The notes beneath the pieces were generated by a model that made no database searches, had not been told where the DNA came from, and worked only from the letters and a program-made list of their open reading frames with translations. Shown one piece after another: positions 1-7,923 of a stretch of DNA of 39,904 nucleotides. How positions within the stretch are numbered: the stretch's first letter is position 1; each line of letters opens with the position of its first letter. The DNA is from Acidimicrobiia bacterium. GTDB taxonomy: Bacteria; Actinomycetota; Acidimicrobiia; Spongiisociales; UBA4744. The translations under genes and the position numbers were made by a program. The stretch covers positions 1 to 39,904 of the forward strand of contig JAOTUY010000026.1 in the NCBI GenBank assembly GCA_029863625.1, in the 5' to 3' direction.

Positions 1-1113
1 GGGTTCTTCGACCGGGCCACCACCGATGACGACATACGACAGGGTCGGGGAGACATTGTTGCGCCCGAGACCGTGGCCGACGGGGTGTTCTTCCCTCATT
101 TCCACCAGTGGGATGAGGGTCCGGTGTGGTGGGAGAGCGGGGCGATCAACGAGAGGTGGGGCGATGGACAGCCCCGGTGGCTTGAACTCGATCCGGGTGG
201 GATCGTCACCATCGTCGGGGCGATCGTTCAGGCCGACGCCAACGACGAGTATCTGCTCTCCTACCGTGACCTCACCACCGGGGAGTGGCAGCCGCTGTGG
301 CGGATCACCGAGCGGAGTGGTGGTATGGCGACCCGCCCCAACCAGGCCGACGACACCGAACGGATGGTGTTCCCCGAACCAGTTACCACCGATCTTCTCC
401 GGTTCGAAGCTTGGGAGGGTGACGGGATGTACTCGGTGTCGGAGATCCAAGTGTTCGCATCTCCAGCCACCGCCGCGAAGATTGCTCCGAGTTCCCATCC
501 GACGGTGGCACCAGCCAACGGGGGTGATGCGTCGCTGGACGTAAGGACGGTACGACTCCGTTTGGGGGCGCGCACCACGCTGCCGGACAGTGCCCGCCTC
601 GACTTCCTCAACACCGTATGTGATTGGGGTGACCCCTCTTTCTGTTACCGGGACGCGGTGATGGTCGATCCCCTCGACGAGCAGTCCCGCGAAGGGACCT
701 GGGAGGCGGGCGTCCCCTTCCACGTTCGTGAAGGGTTCGTCAATGAAGCAGAGGAACCTCTCGGTGGTGGCTTCGAGGCGGAGGTGTATGTCACCCGACG
801 AGAAGGCCCCAACCTAGACGGCGGAATCTACGAGATCGACCACACTTATCGCTTCTTTTCCGACTTCGTTCAGCGCGGCACCACAACCGAGTGCGGACCC
901 GGCTACTGGACCCAGACGGAACCGCACACCTGCGAATGGTTCGTCCACGACTTCCCCGAAGGGTTACCGGAAGGCAGATACGACATCTGGGTCAAGTGGT
1001 TTGCCCCGTGCTCAGCCTGGGAGGATCTCCGACTGGTCGACACCTGCCCCGACCCCACGGAAGTCACCAGCCGGTTCTCCTCCTCGGTGAACATGCCATT
1101 CGGCGACTACTGA
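1..1113 (+). CDS. Discoidin-like (F5/8 type C) exported protein, 5' partial
   Basis: The reading frame is open from the first base of the window, so the N-terminus is missing; 370 residues are visible. The first half has the look of an F5/8 type C (discoidin-like) beta-sandwich: a Trp-rich entry (DEGPVWWESG), then the strand pattern around PRWLELDPGGIVTIVGAIVQ and closing text of the form LLRFEAWEGD..YSVSEIQVFA. The second half (about residues 180-370) is unassigned and contains six cysteines in a Trp/Tyr-rich context, which suggests disulfides and export. Such domains usually bind carbohydrate or other surface ligands. No catalytic motif is visible. A GTG at 73 is an internal codon of the open frame, not a likely start. 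Function beyond a secreted binding protein is not supported. Confidence 0.7.
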   Translation, partial: GFFDRATTDDDIRQGRGDIVAPETVADGVFFPHFHQWDEGPVWWESGAINERWGDGQPRWLELDPGGIVTIVGAIVQADANDEYLLSYRDLTTGEWQPLWRITERSGGMATRPNQADDTERMVFPEPVTTDLLRFEAWEGDGMYSVSEIQVFASPATAAKIAPSSHPTVAPANGGDASLDVRTVRLRLGARTTLPDSARLDFLNTVCDWGDPSFCYRDAVMVDPLDEQSREGTWEAGVPFHVREGFVNEAEEPLGGGFEAEVYVTRREGPNLDGGIYEIDHTYRFFSDFVQRGTTTECGPGYWTQTEPHTCEWFVHDFPEGLPEGRYDIWVKWFAPCSAWEDLRLVDTCPDPTEVTSRFSSSVNMPFGDY

Positions 1114-1300
1114 GCCATACCGGGCCGGTCCCGCGGCTCCAGGGTCGTGATCGAGGTTCACTATTAGAAAAACAAGTGGGCACAACTCAGTAAAGACACG
1201 GGCCGCCCGCACGACCAAGGAACCGACATGGCCCCCTTTGCCACCGCTCACTCGTCGCGGTTATCCCAAGTTCGGCCCGGATCCGTGGCCGGTGCGTCGG

Positions 1301-1663
1301 CTACGTCTCGTCACCCCATATAGCTGCGGTCGTTACCCGGCGACTCAGGCTGCTGCTCCAGTCACCGCCGTCCGCGGAGTCCAGACCGAACTTCGCCATC
1401 GCGTCGACGAGTTGGGCGAACGTTCCGCCTTCCTTCATCGCGTCGGTGAAGTTGTCCAGTGCGCCGTAGCTCTCCATCGCCCATAGCGTCCGGAACGAAC
1501 CGCTGTCCTTCTCGGAGGAGAAAACATTGGCGAACGTACCAACGTATTCAACGCCTGCGGGACATGCCGAGGCCAGCTCCCCTTCGTTGTCCATGAGCCA
1601 TTGCTGGAACTCGACCGACTGACCCTTCTTGATGTCGAAACCCTGCTCGGAAATGAAGTTCAT
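1301..1663 (-). CDS. Hypothetical protein, possible ferredoxin-like (dimeric alpha-beta barrel) fold
   Basis: A 120-residue protein starting at an ATG behind a clear GAGGAGGGA Shine-Dalgarno site. It is soluble, has no signal peptide and contains one cysteine (SACPAG). The alternation FQQWLMDNEGELASACPAGVEYVGTFANVF..GSFRTLWAMESYGALDNF resembles small dimeric alpha-beta barrel proteins of the NIPSNAP/ABM type, where a central acidic/Trp residue set lies on the sheet, but I cannot name the family. It is not in an operon: the upstream minus-strand gene is almost 380 bases away. The ribosome binding site and codon pattern make it a real gene; the fold suggestion is inference. Confidence 0.7.
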   Translation of the reverse strand: MNFISEQGFDIKKGQSVEFQQWLMDNEGELASACPAGVEYVGTFANVFSSEKDSGSFRTLWAMESYGALDNFTDAMKEGGTFAQLVDAMAKFGLDSADGGDWSSSLSRRVTTAAIWGDET

Positions 1664-1951
1664 GGTCCCTCCTCGGCTACGGCTCCAGCCTACGCCGCGA
1701 GTAATGAGCAGAGGCGAGTTTGCGACCCCTCGCCGCCTGGTTTACCTAGCCAGACAAGCCAGGATCAACCCGCTGCTCCTCAAGCCAACCCAATGCCTCA
1801 AAAATGGATGGGCGGAAGGGAGGATGGTTGCTTCGAGCTGGTATGGGAAAGGAGGTTCACGAGGTTCACGTTTCGAGACCTTCGCCCCTTCCTGCAACTG
1901 TCCCGGCTTGAGATCGTGAACTAACGGTCGCAACAGGGCAGGAGGGGCGAG

Positions 1952-2074
1952 ATGCGACGTTCAATCATTGTCATCACGGTCATGGCCCTGCCGGTCACTT
2001 TCGTGGCGTTGGGGGACGGTACCCAGCAGAGACAGTCGCTCTACACTTCCAGCTTCGACTTCAGAACCCGGTAG
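1952..2074 (+). pseudogene. Signal-peptide-only small ORF, probable remnant of an exported protein gene
   Basis: This 40-residue ORF has an excellent AGGAGG site at about 1940-1945 with proper spacing to the ATG, and its N-terminus (MRRSIIVITVMALPVTFVALG) looks like a signal peptide with two Arg, a hydrophobic core and a small-residue exit. After about residue 29 the frame runs into the 3' end of the opposite-strand SRPBCC gene (2041-2502) and stops. The natural reading is that an exported-protein gene kept its start and signal sequence but lost its body at a junction near 2038. A genuine small secreted peptide is the alternative. Confidence 0.4.
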
Positions 2075-2502
2075 CCGCTAACCATTAGGTTGTCGTGGTT
2101 TCTCTCCAGGACGCCCTTCATGAGAGGGAGTTTGGCCAAAGAATTCATGAGTGGATTCTGAGTCCCGCAATCCCAGTAAGCGGTCACCGCAGTTCCGCCA
2201 GATCGAGATTCCAGTACCCACCTGTAATCGCCTTCCAAATCTCCCTCTATGTTGAAGTGAATCAAACTCGGCGGTTGTAGGGCGGTCGCTGACATCGAGA
2301 AACGCAATGTATACGGCAATCCTCCCTTTACCTCACAATCTGCCACTGAGCCGACTTTGAGTTTCGAGTCTGGTTCACTCACTGTGACATCCTTGAATTC
2401 TTGCCACCACCTTGGCCAGGACTCCACATCGGTGAGTTCCGACCAAACTCTTTCGATGGGTGCAAGGAAGAACCAATCAGAGACAAAGAAGTACTTCTTC
2501 AT
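2041..2502 (-). CDS. SRPBCC family (START-like) ligand-binding protein
   Basis: A 153-residue protein with the polyketide cyclase/dehydrase-type SRPBCC pattern: an N-terminal strand followed by APIERVWSELTDVESWPRWWQEFKDVTV, a central antiparallel sheet (LRFSMSATALQPPSLIHFNIEGDLEGDYRWVLE), a Gly-rich turn before TAVTAYWDCGT, and a long C-terminal helix ending in NHDNLMVSGYRVLKSKLEV. These proteins form a hydrophobic pocket for lipids, polyketides or steroids; the ligand here cannot be told. The ATG lies behind GGGGAGGAGGG. There is no signal peptide and no co-directional neighbour within 370 bases, so it is probably a single-gene transcript. Confidence 0.85.
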   Translation of the reverse strand: MKKYFFVSDWFFLAPIERVWSELTDVESWPRWWQEFKDVTVSEPDSKLKVGSVADCEVKGGLPYTLRFSMSATALQPPSLIHFNIEGDLEGDYRWVLESRSGGTAVTAYWDCGTQNPLMNSLAKLPLMKGVLERNHDNLMVSGYRVLKSKLEV

Positions 2503-2995
2503 TTCCCTCCTCCCCGTTTTGATTGTGATACTCCGCCGACCCTACCTAGCCACCAGGGACACGCGGGGTTCGCACGGTTCCCGCATGTACGAAGAGTCTT
2601 CGGCGACGGCACCTCGGAGGAACGGCGTCCCCGGCCGTCACCGACCAGACGTGAGACCCGGCCCCAGCCGCCGTCCCTGAGTTTTCTTGGATCCGCTCGG
2701 GGTGCAGGGGTTCCCTGTGGGTCACCTTGCCTGGATGGGTTGGACCGGGAGAAATGGGACCCGCAGATCCCGCACCACTGGGGCTGGTACGGAAACTCAC
2801 GTTTGCTACATAGATATCTTCCTATCGTGCGGTAAACGTGAAAAACCGCCGTGAAGGCCCGTGGCCTGTACCCCGACAGCGCTCCGTCGTAGCAGAGGAG
2901 AAAAGGGTCATTGGCCCCCTTCCCCTTCGTCGCCGCCTCGCACATGGTTACCCACGGGAGTAGCCATGAAGCGAACACCTGAGGAAGGTGACCCC
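2503..2995. other. Gene-poor spacer between the SRPBCC gene and a small coiled-coil gene
   Basis: Nearly 500 bases with no ORF that combines a ribosome binding site with sensible composition; longer frames here are Arg/Pro/Ser-rich artefacts of high GC. The stretch includes the divergent 5' leaders of both flanking genes. A local AT-rich patch near 2805-2830 (GCTACATAGATATCTTCC) could hold a promoter for the plus-strand gene, but no convincing -35/-10 pair is visible. Confidence 0.5.
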
Positions 2996-3274
2996 ATGAC
3001 CGACGAGAAGCCCGACGAGGTGATGACCGAACAACAGATCCGAGCTGAGCTGGGCGAGATCCTCGATCGCATCCAGATTCTGCCGTCCGATGCGTTCGCC
3101 GAACGGTCCAGACTTCGGGACCGTCAAGACGAGTTGGGCCGCCGGCTCCGGGAGATCGAGATACCCGGATCTGACGAGATCGAGAAACGTTGGTCGGAGG
3201 CTGCGGCGAAAGGCGCCCTCGAAGAACCCAAAGAGATGATCGTGTCACCGATGGAAAGCGGCGGTGGCGTGTAG
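2996..3274 (+). CDS. Small acidic coiled-coil protein of unknown function
   Basis: A 92-residue, strongly charged protein that begins at an ATG after GAGGAAGGTG with five-base spacing; an in-frame ATG at 2966 is possible but has a poorer site. Residues 15-60 (EQQIRAELGEILDRIQILPSDAFAERSRLRDRQDELGRRLREI) show a heptad-like helical pattern, so the protein is probably a helical hairpin or dimeric coiled coil. There is no cysteine, no signal and no membrane segment. I do not recognise the family. It stands alone between spacers. Confidence 0.6.
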   Translation: MTDEKPDEVMTEQQIRAELGEILDRIQILPSDAFAERSRLRDRQDELGRRLREIEIPGSDEIEKRWSEAAAKGALEEPKEMIVSPMESGGGV

Positions 3275-3397
3275 TCCCCATATGCCCCACACCCCCACCT
3301 GCCAGCCACGCTCATTCATGACCTGCGGCATCTGGGTCGTGAACGAGTTCCACTTATAGAAGGAAGACGTAACTACTAAACCCGGTCGATCTTCGGA

Positions 3398-3577
3398 TCA
3401 GCTCACCGAAACGATGGAAGCCTTCACCTTGTCAATGGTCTCCTCGTCGAGCGATGCGAGACCATGAACGTCTTTGGCGTGCTCTGCAGTCCTCCCTAAC
3501 ACTTCTTCCACGGTCTCGCCGCTGACCTTCCCTTCGCAACCTGGCACAACGTTGGTGCACTCGAACTCCAACGACAC
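3398..3577 (-). CDS. DUF1059-like small protein
   Basis: A 59-residue protein whose pattern FECTNVVPGCEGKVSGETVEEVLGRTAEHAKDVHGL matches the DUF1059 family of predicted small metal-binding proteins: two cysteines near the N-terminus, then a helix carrying the AEHAKDVHG motif with two histidines. The best start is the GTG at 3577, placed seven bases after GAGAGGAGG; a longer frame to 3616 has no comparable site and adds non-homologous residues. Family members are common in actinobacteria and their function is unknown; metal binding by the Cys/His set is inference. Confidence 0.75.
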   Translation of the reverse strand: MSLEFECTNVVPGCEGKVSGETVEEVLGRTAEHAKDVHGLASLDEETIDKVKASIVSVS

Positions 3578-3764
3578 TATCGAACCTCCTCTCGGATTCT
3601 GAGATCCTACGCCCAATGTGTGCGGGCTGCTCGCATACTCGGGTTATTCGCCCAGACGACCAAACCGCTGTCGGCCAATTCACTACCGCTCGCTCCGCTC
3701 ATGCCAGGGTTCTGTGATACCTCCTGACGCCGGACAACAGGTGGTGATGAGCGGATGTTGTGCC

Positions 3765-4277
3765 TCAGCTACGAGATCGTCTCCGATCCCACCAGGTTGC
3801 TGCTTTCTGGTAGAGCACCGCTATCCGGTCACTCTGGGGCAGTACCCGCATCTGGCGAGCGAGATCAAGCCCGTTATAGAACATGATCTTCTCGGAGACT
3901 TTGGTGCCCGCGAACCGGTACAACGACATTCCAGCAATGTCGATCGGTTTGCCGGTGGCGGCGAGACCGGGCGGTTCCAGCGGACCGTTCATGGTTGCGG
4001 TCACCCGCCACCGCATCGCTGCTTCGGTCCCGTCTGCTGACGGATAGACCTCCAGTTCACTGAGGTGGAAATCTGGGAAGGCGCGGAACTCTGCGCGTAG
4101 TTGCTCGGCGACTGCCTTGTGGCCTTTCAACGGGTTCTCCACGATTGGGTTGTCCCATGTGACGTCGCTGGTGCAGTACGACAGCACGCCCTCCGGGTCA
4201 TGGGCGTCGTAAGCCTCGATGAGTCCCAATGCGATTGTCCGCGCTTCGTCCGCGGTGATTTGCTGGTCGGTAACCAT
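3765..4277 (-). CDS. SnoaL-like ester cyclase / NTF2-fold protein
   Basis: A 170-residue NTF2-like protein. The helix-rich start (ARTIALGLIEAYDAHDPEGVLSYCTSDVTWDNP) is followed by GHKAVAEQLRAEFRAFPDFHLSELEVYPSADGTEAAMRWRVTATMNGPL, then PIDIAGMSLYRFAGTKVSEKIMFYNGLDLARQMRVLP, the usual ester cyclase (SnoaL-like polyketide cyclase) layout. Family members are cyclases, isomerases or binding proteins with a cone-shaped pocket; substrate is unknown. The ATG sits behind AAGGAGGTGA, among the best ribosome sites of the window. The last 20 residues (QKAATWWDRRRSRS) extend beyond the fold. The start region overlaps the 5' end of the divergent cupredoxin ORF. Confidence 0.85.
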   Translation of the reverse strand: MVTDQQITADEARTIALGLIEAYDAHDPEGVLSYCTSDVTWDNPIVENPLKGHKAVAEQLRAEFRAFPDFHLSELEVYPSADGTEAAMRWRVTATMNGPLEPPGLAATGKPIDIAGMSLYRFAGTKVSEKIMFYNGLDLARQMRVLPQSDRIAVLYQKAATWWDRRRSRS

Positions 4278-4297
4278 TGGCTGTCACCTCCTTCTCT

Positions 4298-4564
4298 ATG
4301 GTGATCCCCACAGTGGCGATACCCACTGACATTGGGCCACAGATCAGCGCAGTTGGCTACCCCTATTTCACACGGGTCGGTGACACCGTCCGGTGGACCG
4401 TCAACTCGGGGATTCACACGACGACCTCTAACACGGCAGTTTGGGACTCCAGGGCGATGGCGACCGGCGAGGTCTTCACCTTCACGTTCGACCAGGCAGG
4501 CAGCTACCCCTACATCTGCGCCATTCACCCGGGCATGCAGGCGTCGGTCACTGTCGAGGGATGA
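4298..4564 (+). CDS. Plastocyanin-like cupredoxin domain, no visible signal peptide
   Basis: The 88-residue product is an almost bare cupredoxin domain. It has the family pattern GDTVRWTVNSGIHTTTSN (first His ligand), VFTFTFDQAGSYPYICAIHPGMQ (Cys, His and Met ligands) and a closing VTVEG, so a complete type 1 copper site is encoded. Cupredoxins act outside the membrane, yet no signal peptide, lipobox or membrane anchor precedes the domain. No Shine-Dalgarno sequence precedes the ATG at 4298; a TTG at 4277 is also possible and lies within the start codon region of the divergent ester cyclase gene. It may be a truncated gene, or its 5' end may have been lost by rearrangement. Confidence 0.65.
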   Translation: MVIPTVAIPTDIGPQISAVGYPYFTRVGDTVRWTVNSGIHTTTSNTAVWDSRAMATGEVFTFTFDQAGSYPYICAIHPGMQASVTVEG

Positions 4565-4592
4565 AGTCCGGTTCTGACCGGCGATAACGCCC

Positions 4593-5777
4593 TCAAACGC
4601 CCGCAACCGGCACCATCGACAGCTTGGGATCGCAAGCCGGGATGTAAACCTCCTCGAGACCGAGCTCCTTGCGCACGATGTTCGTGCCGCGCACCAGCGA
4701 GACCATCTTGTAGAAAGCGTGGATGCGGCTCATGGCCTGGCGGCCGAAGCCGCAGTCGGACGCCAGAATCAGACGCTCCGGCTCGATGTGTTTCAGGCAG
4801 GTGCGAATCATGTCCGCGACCTCCTCCGGCCGTTCCACCTGCAACGAGCGGTGGTTGAGGATGCCGACCGCGATCTTTTTGTCCTTCGAGATCATGCGCC
4901 CGTAGAGCGGCACCTCAGCGCAGTTGTTGGAGGCGCCCTCCATGCACAGGACGTCGATGTCGAGTTGGTCGTAGTAGGGGAGGGCCCTTTCGTAGGTGGC
5001 GTCGGCGTGTAGCACGCGCTGACCGGCCGGGCTTCCCCAACATGTATGCGCCCACACTTCGGTGCGCCGGCGCAAACCCTTCACCTCCCGATTGAAAGCT
5101 TCTACCCAGGTCTCCGGCTTGAACGGTGCCTTCGGGTCGTGGATCGTCTGGTGGACCTCCGGCTCCTCGATCTGAATGAGCGGCGCGCCGGCATCCACCA
5201 TGGCGTGATATTCCTTGTTCACAGCATCCGACAGCGCAAAGAGCAGCTCCGCCCGATCCCCGTAATGGTCGTTTTTGACCATCATCGTCAAGATTTGTGC
5301 CGACGCCGAGCCGATCTTGCAGGGCTTATCGGTCATACCGGCCATCGCCTTGTAGGCGCGGTCGAGCTCGAGTCTGCTTGCGCCGATCGGGCCGGTGACG
5401 TGCGGCGTCAGGCGTGTCTCGATCACCTCCCACATGATGTCACCGGGTCCGCGGTCCGCAGACAGAAACCCCGCCGGCTGCACCTCCAATTGGCCCGGTC
5501 CGATGCCGTCGATGCGCTCCAACGGATAGGCGACCCAGGACCGGCCGGCCCAGTCGTCGTCGAGCCGGCAATCGCCGTCGACCATGATGTCGATGCCCGC
5601 CTTGTGCTGCATCGCGACATTGGCGGCGAGGCAGTCGAGATGCTGATCGCGGTAGGCGCGTTGCGAGAAGCCGACCGACAACGGTTGCCCGCGCAGGTTC
5701 TCCGTGTACCAGGTCGGCCGCGGCAGAGCGCCGGTGGTGGTGGTCTGCAAGGCTTTGTCCTTGGTGGCAACGAACAT
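4593..5777 (-). CDS. Stand-alone MetE catalytic-domain homologue (cobalamin-independent methionine synthase superfamily)
   Basis: A 394-residue protein of the MetE C-terminal domain superfamily (UROD/MetE-like barrel). It keeps the zinc site of cobalamin-independent methionine synthase: His244 and Cys246 in WAHTCWG, Glu280 in LCMEGA and Cys342 in ASDCGFG. The N-terminal MetE half is absent, as in the so-called methionine synthase II family. These enzymes transfer methyl groups to or from thiols; the donor here may be methyl-THF or another methylated compound. The start is an ATG with only a weak upstream purine tract. It has no operon partner, being flanked by spacers. Whether the acceptor is homocysteine cannot be seen from the sequence. 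Confidence 0.85.
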   Translation of the reverse strand: MFVATKDKALQTTTTGALPRPTWYTENLRGQPLSVGFSQRAYRDQHLDCLAANVAMQHKAGIDIMVDGDCRLDDDWAGRSWVAYPLERIDGIGPGQLEVQPAGFLSADRGPGDIMWEVIETRLTPHVTGPIGASRLELDRAYKAMAGMTDKPCKIGSASAQILTMMVKNDHYGDRAELLFALSDAVNKEYHAMVDAGAPLIQIEEPEVHQTIHDPKAPFKPETWVEAFNREVKGLRRRTEVWAHTCWGSPAGQRVLHADATYERALPYYDQLDIDVLCMEGASNNCAEVPLYGRMISKDKKIAVGILNHRSLQVERPEEVADMIRTCLKHIEPERLILASDCGFGRQAMSRIHAFYKMVSLVRGTNIVRKELGLEEVYIPACDPKLSMVPVAGV

Positions 5778-6065
5778 CGGGCCCAGTCTTCCGGTGTTAT
5801 TTGGTCTGGCCGGCAGTCTAGGGGGAATGAGCGCAGCGATTAGAAGCAGTGTGCGCCGGCTTGCCTGCGCTGGGTCGTGGGTCTATGGCTGACGGCCACC
5901 GAAATAGCGGCCCGGGATTCGAAAGCGTTCGCCTGAGGCGCGATTCTGGCGCCCCTCGCTGACCTTCTCAACACTGAACTGTAACGTCTGCAGAGCCGCA
6001 GTCGGCAAGAGATCCATGTCGGTGGGGCATTGACCCGGGCGGAGCGCCGGCCAATCGGGTGCTGA

Positions 6066-6518
6066 TTAGGCCTTCGTGGTTACCAACCCGCCGCCCATGC
6101 GGGTTACGGCATGGACGTGGAGCTTGGGTGCATCTTCGGGCAGGTCTTCGGGCGGAGTCACCTTGACGTCGAATCCACCTGCGAGCGACTTCTTGTCCAC
6201 GTCGACGGCCCAGTCCTTCGGAACGATGACCTGAATGCCGCCCATCGTTGTCTTGAGGTCCAATCTGGCGCCGTCCGAGTCAAGCGTTGCGTCTCTCAGG
6301 TCGATCTCGATCCCACCCATCGATGTGATGGCGGAGCCCGACTTGAGGTCCCGGGCATGGCTCTCGAATTTCTTGCCCCCCATGATGGCGGCAACTTGGA
6401 ATTCATCGCTGGCCTCGTCGCCTTTGGTCATCCTCTTTGCGATGATCTGGCCCACGATCCATCCCGCGACCTCCGCGGCCACGATCCACATGAGAGCCTT
6501 TTTCAGCTTGCGATCCAT
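6066..6518 (-). CDS. LiaF-like (DUF2154) membrane protein
   Basis: A 150-residue protein starting at the ATG behind GAGGAGGAGA. A single membrane segment lies at about residues 8-27 (ALMWIVAAEVAGWIVGQIIA). The remainder is a right-handed repetitive sheet with recurring MGG turns (AAIMGGKKFESHARDLKSGSAITSMGGIEIDLRDATLDSDGARLDLKTTMGGIQVIVPKDWAVDVD), the hallmark of LiaF C-terminal/cell-wall-active antibiotic response domains. In Firmicutes LiaF inhibits the LiaRS envelope-stress system; no two-component genes are near here, so the partner is unknown. The longer upstream frame to 6773 lacks a ribosome site and is low-complexity. Confidence 0.8.
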   Translation of the reverse strand: MDRKLKKALMWIVAAEVAGWIVGQIIAKRMTKGDEASDEFQVAAIMGGKKFESHARDLKSGSAITSMGGIEIDLRDATLDSDGARLDLKTTMGGIQVIVPKDWAVDVDKKSLAGGFDVKVTPPEDLPEDAPKLHVHAVTRMGGGLVTTKA

Positions 6519-7005
6519 GGTCTCTCCTCCTCGATTGATCTCCACGCCACGGTACCCCCCCAAGGAAAGGCTGCGCGGGAAGAGATTTCGCGATCCTGGG
6601 GGCCTTGGCTGAGCCTGGCTTGCCCACCTGTCCGAGAACGGCACCGCGCGGATCGGGCCAGGGGCGAAGCCGGGTCCACCAACCTGGGGGCCGCGCATGC
6701 GCGCTTTCGAGCGGCAACCGACGAGGGATGCCCCGGGCGTCCACCGAAACGCACCTGGTCTGATTAGTTCCAACCGTGACGGCCCAGCGGGCTTGCCGAC
6801 CGGAGAAAGCCGGCCACATCAGTAGTGCGCTCGCACCCGGCGCCCCGATCGCTGCCATCCCCGCAAGCGTCCGTCTGCTCATCGCACGATGGTACGCGGG
6901 AGTGGGTCCGCCAGGACGCGAATAGGACGCGATTTGTCGCGAAACGATGAAATACGATCAACACGGGTGGAACACAACACCCAGCTCAGACGCCATGGTT
7001 GGACG
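6519..7005. other. Gene-poor spacer upstream of the LiaF-like gene
   Basis: About 490 bases lacking a convincing gene. A minus-strand frame that begins at 6882 (MSRRTLAGMAAIGAPGASALLMWPAF...) has a hydrophobic start, but soon becomes Arg/Pro-rich, runs through the LiaF ribosome site and has no homology signal that I recognise. I treat it as non-coding. Confidence 0.4.
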
Positions 7006-7185
7006 TCAAGGCTCCACGGGTGGCGGCAAGAGCGCGTGGATCTTGCCAGTCAGCTCTCGGTGCTTCGCGCTCAACTCAGGCACCTTCTCCATGTCCTGAG
7101 ACTTCAGCGCCTGGCGGAGCTGCTTGGCGACCTTCCGTTCCTTCTTGATGAGTCGGGCTAGAGGCTTGATGGTCTGTTGTTCCAT
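7006..7185 (-). CDS. Small basic helical protein of unknown function
   Basis: The predicted product of 59 residues is one long Lys-rich helix pair (PLARLIKKERKVAKQLRQALKSQDMEKVPELSAKHRELTGKIHALL) with no cysteine, signal or membrane segment. The ATG at 7185 follows a GAGGTG tract that lies somewhat far away, so the start is uncertain; longer frames upstream are non-homologous. I do not recognise it. It is co-directional with the 7322-7585 gene, about 135 bases downstream of it. Confidence 0.45.
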   Translation of the reverse strand: MEQQTIKPLARLIKKERKVAKQLRQALKSQDMEKVPELSAKHRELTGKIHALLPPPVEP

Positions 7186-7321
7186 GACATAAACCCTACA
7201 CCTCGGTGGGGGATTGGCCAGGATGAGGTTGCCCCAGTCTTGTTGTCCACGATAGGGATGCGCGTCAGGCTCGAGGCCGCCTCGCCGGCGTCGGCGTGCG
7301 ATCGATCCGGTGCCACGCTGC

Positions 7322-7585
7322 CTAGGGGAGATTGCTCTCCTTCTCGAACCAGGATCGGTTCCAGGTTTGCAGATTGCGCATGAACGCTCTGGCCTCCTCC
7401 GAAGACGCGCCAGGTGGATTCCTCCAGAACAGGAACATGATCTGACGGGTTTGGGTGAGCGGATTGATTTTCCACTCTCCGCCGGCTTTCTCCACCCAAG
7501 CCGACGCGTCTGCTTCGCTGACAAACGGTCCGAAGTCGCCGTCGCTCCCGTGGGCGTACCACATCAGGTTCTGGTAGGTACTCAT
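7322..7585 (-). CDS. Small hypothetical protein, Trp/Phe-rich
   Basis: An 87-residue soluble protein rich in aromatic residues (NLMWYAHG, WVEKAGGEWK, FLFWRNPPG, WNRSWFE). The ATG at 7585 is preceded by AAGGGGA. The sequence MWYAHGSDGDFGPFVSEADASAWVEKAGGEWKINPLTQTRQIMFLFW looks like a compact alpha/beta domain. I do not recognise a family and see no metal site. It stands between spacers and may share a transcript with the 59-residue helical protein downstream. Confidence 0.55.
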   Translation of the reverse strand: MSTYQNLMWYAHGSDGDFGPFVSEADASAWVEKAGGEWKINPLTQTRQIMFLFWRNPPGASSEEARAFMRNLQTWNRSWFEKESNLP

Positions 7586-7923
7586 ACTCAGTCCCCTTGA
7601 CAACACCCTATGCGCGCCACCGCCTTGGAGCAAGGCTGTCAAAGAAATCGCGGAGATTCCAAGTAGCCTTTGCTCACCCCTCGGGGGTTGGCGGATTTCT
7701 TTTCGCGACCAGCGTCTGCCACCGGCCCTCCGTTGTCGGCTCGCGACCCTTGATCTCCAGTTGTTCTGGATTCCGAGGACTGACAGAGGGCCGTTCGTGG
7801 GTTCGCCGCCTGAAAGAGCCATTCAACCGGCGCCGTCTCGGTGCCGATAGAGTTCTAGTTGCCGGTCGAGCCGGGAGGAACCCTCCCAACCGATCCGCAG
7901 CGCAAAACGGCCTGGAGTCGAAC
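7586..7923. other. Divergent spacer with a short perfect hairpin
   Basis: This gap separates two divergent genes. I see no ORF with a ribosome site. A short perfect inverted repeat, GGGAGG and CCTCCC around AAC (7873-7887), lies 36 bases before the ATG at 7924; without a T-tract it could be a leader hairpin rather than a terminator. Confidence 0.35.

Noticed and set aside
2861..2995. N-terminal extension of the small coiled-coil protein to 2861
   Set aside because: The added residues are Pro/Ser/Arg-rich and the only good ribosome site precedes the ATG at 2996.
2499..3290. A 263-residue minus-strand frame over the spacer and the small coiled-coil gene
   Set aside because: Arg/Ser/Gly-rich composition, no ribosome site, no recognisable domain; it opposes the better supported gene at 2996-3274.
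5046..5843. A long plus-strand frame opposite the MetE-like gene
   Set aside because: It is a mirror frame of a gene with intact zinc-site motifs; composition is Arg/His-rich and there is no ribosome site.
6403..6882. Minus-strand frame starting MSRRTLAGMAAIGAP as an exported protein
   Set aside because: The hydrophobic start is followed by Arg/Pro-rich sequence that runs through the LiaF leader; no ribosome site of quality.
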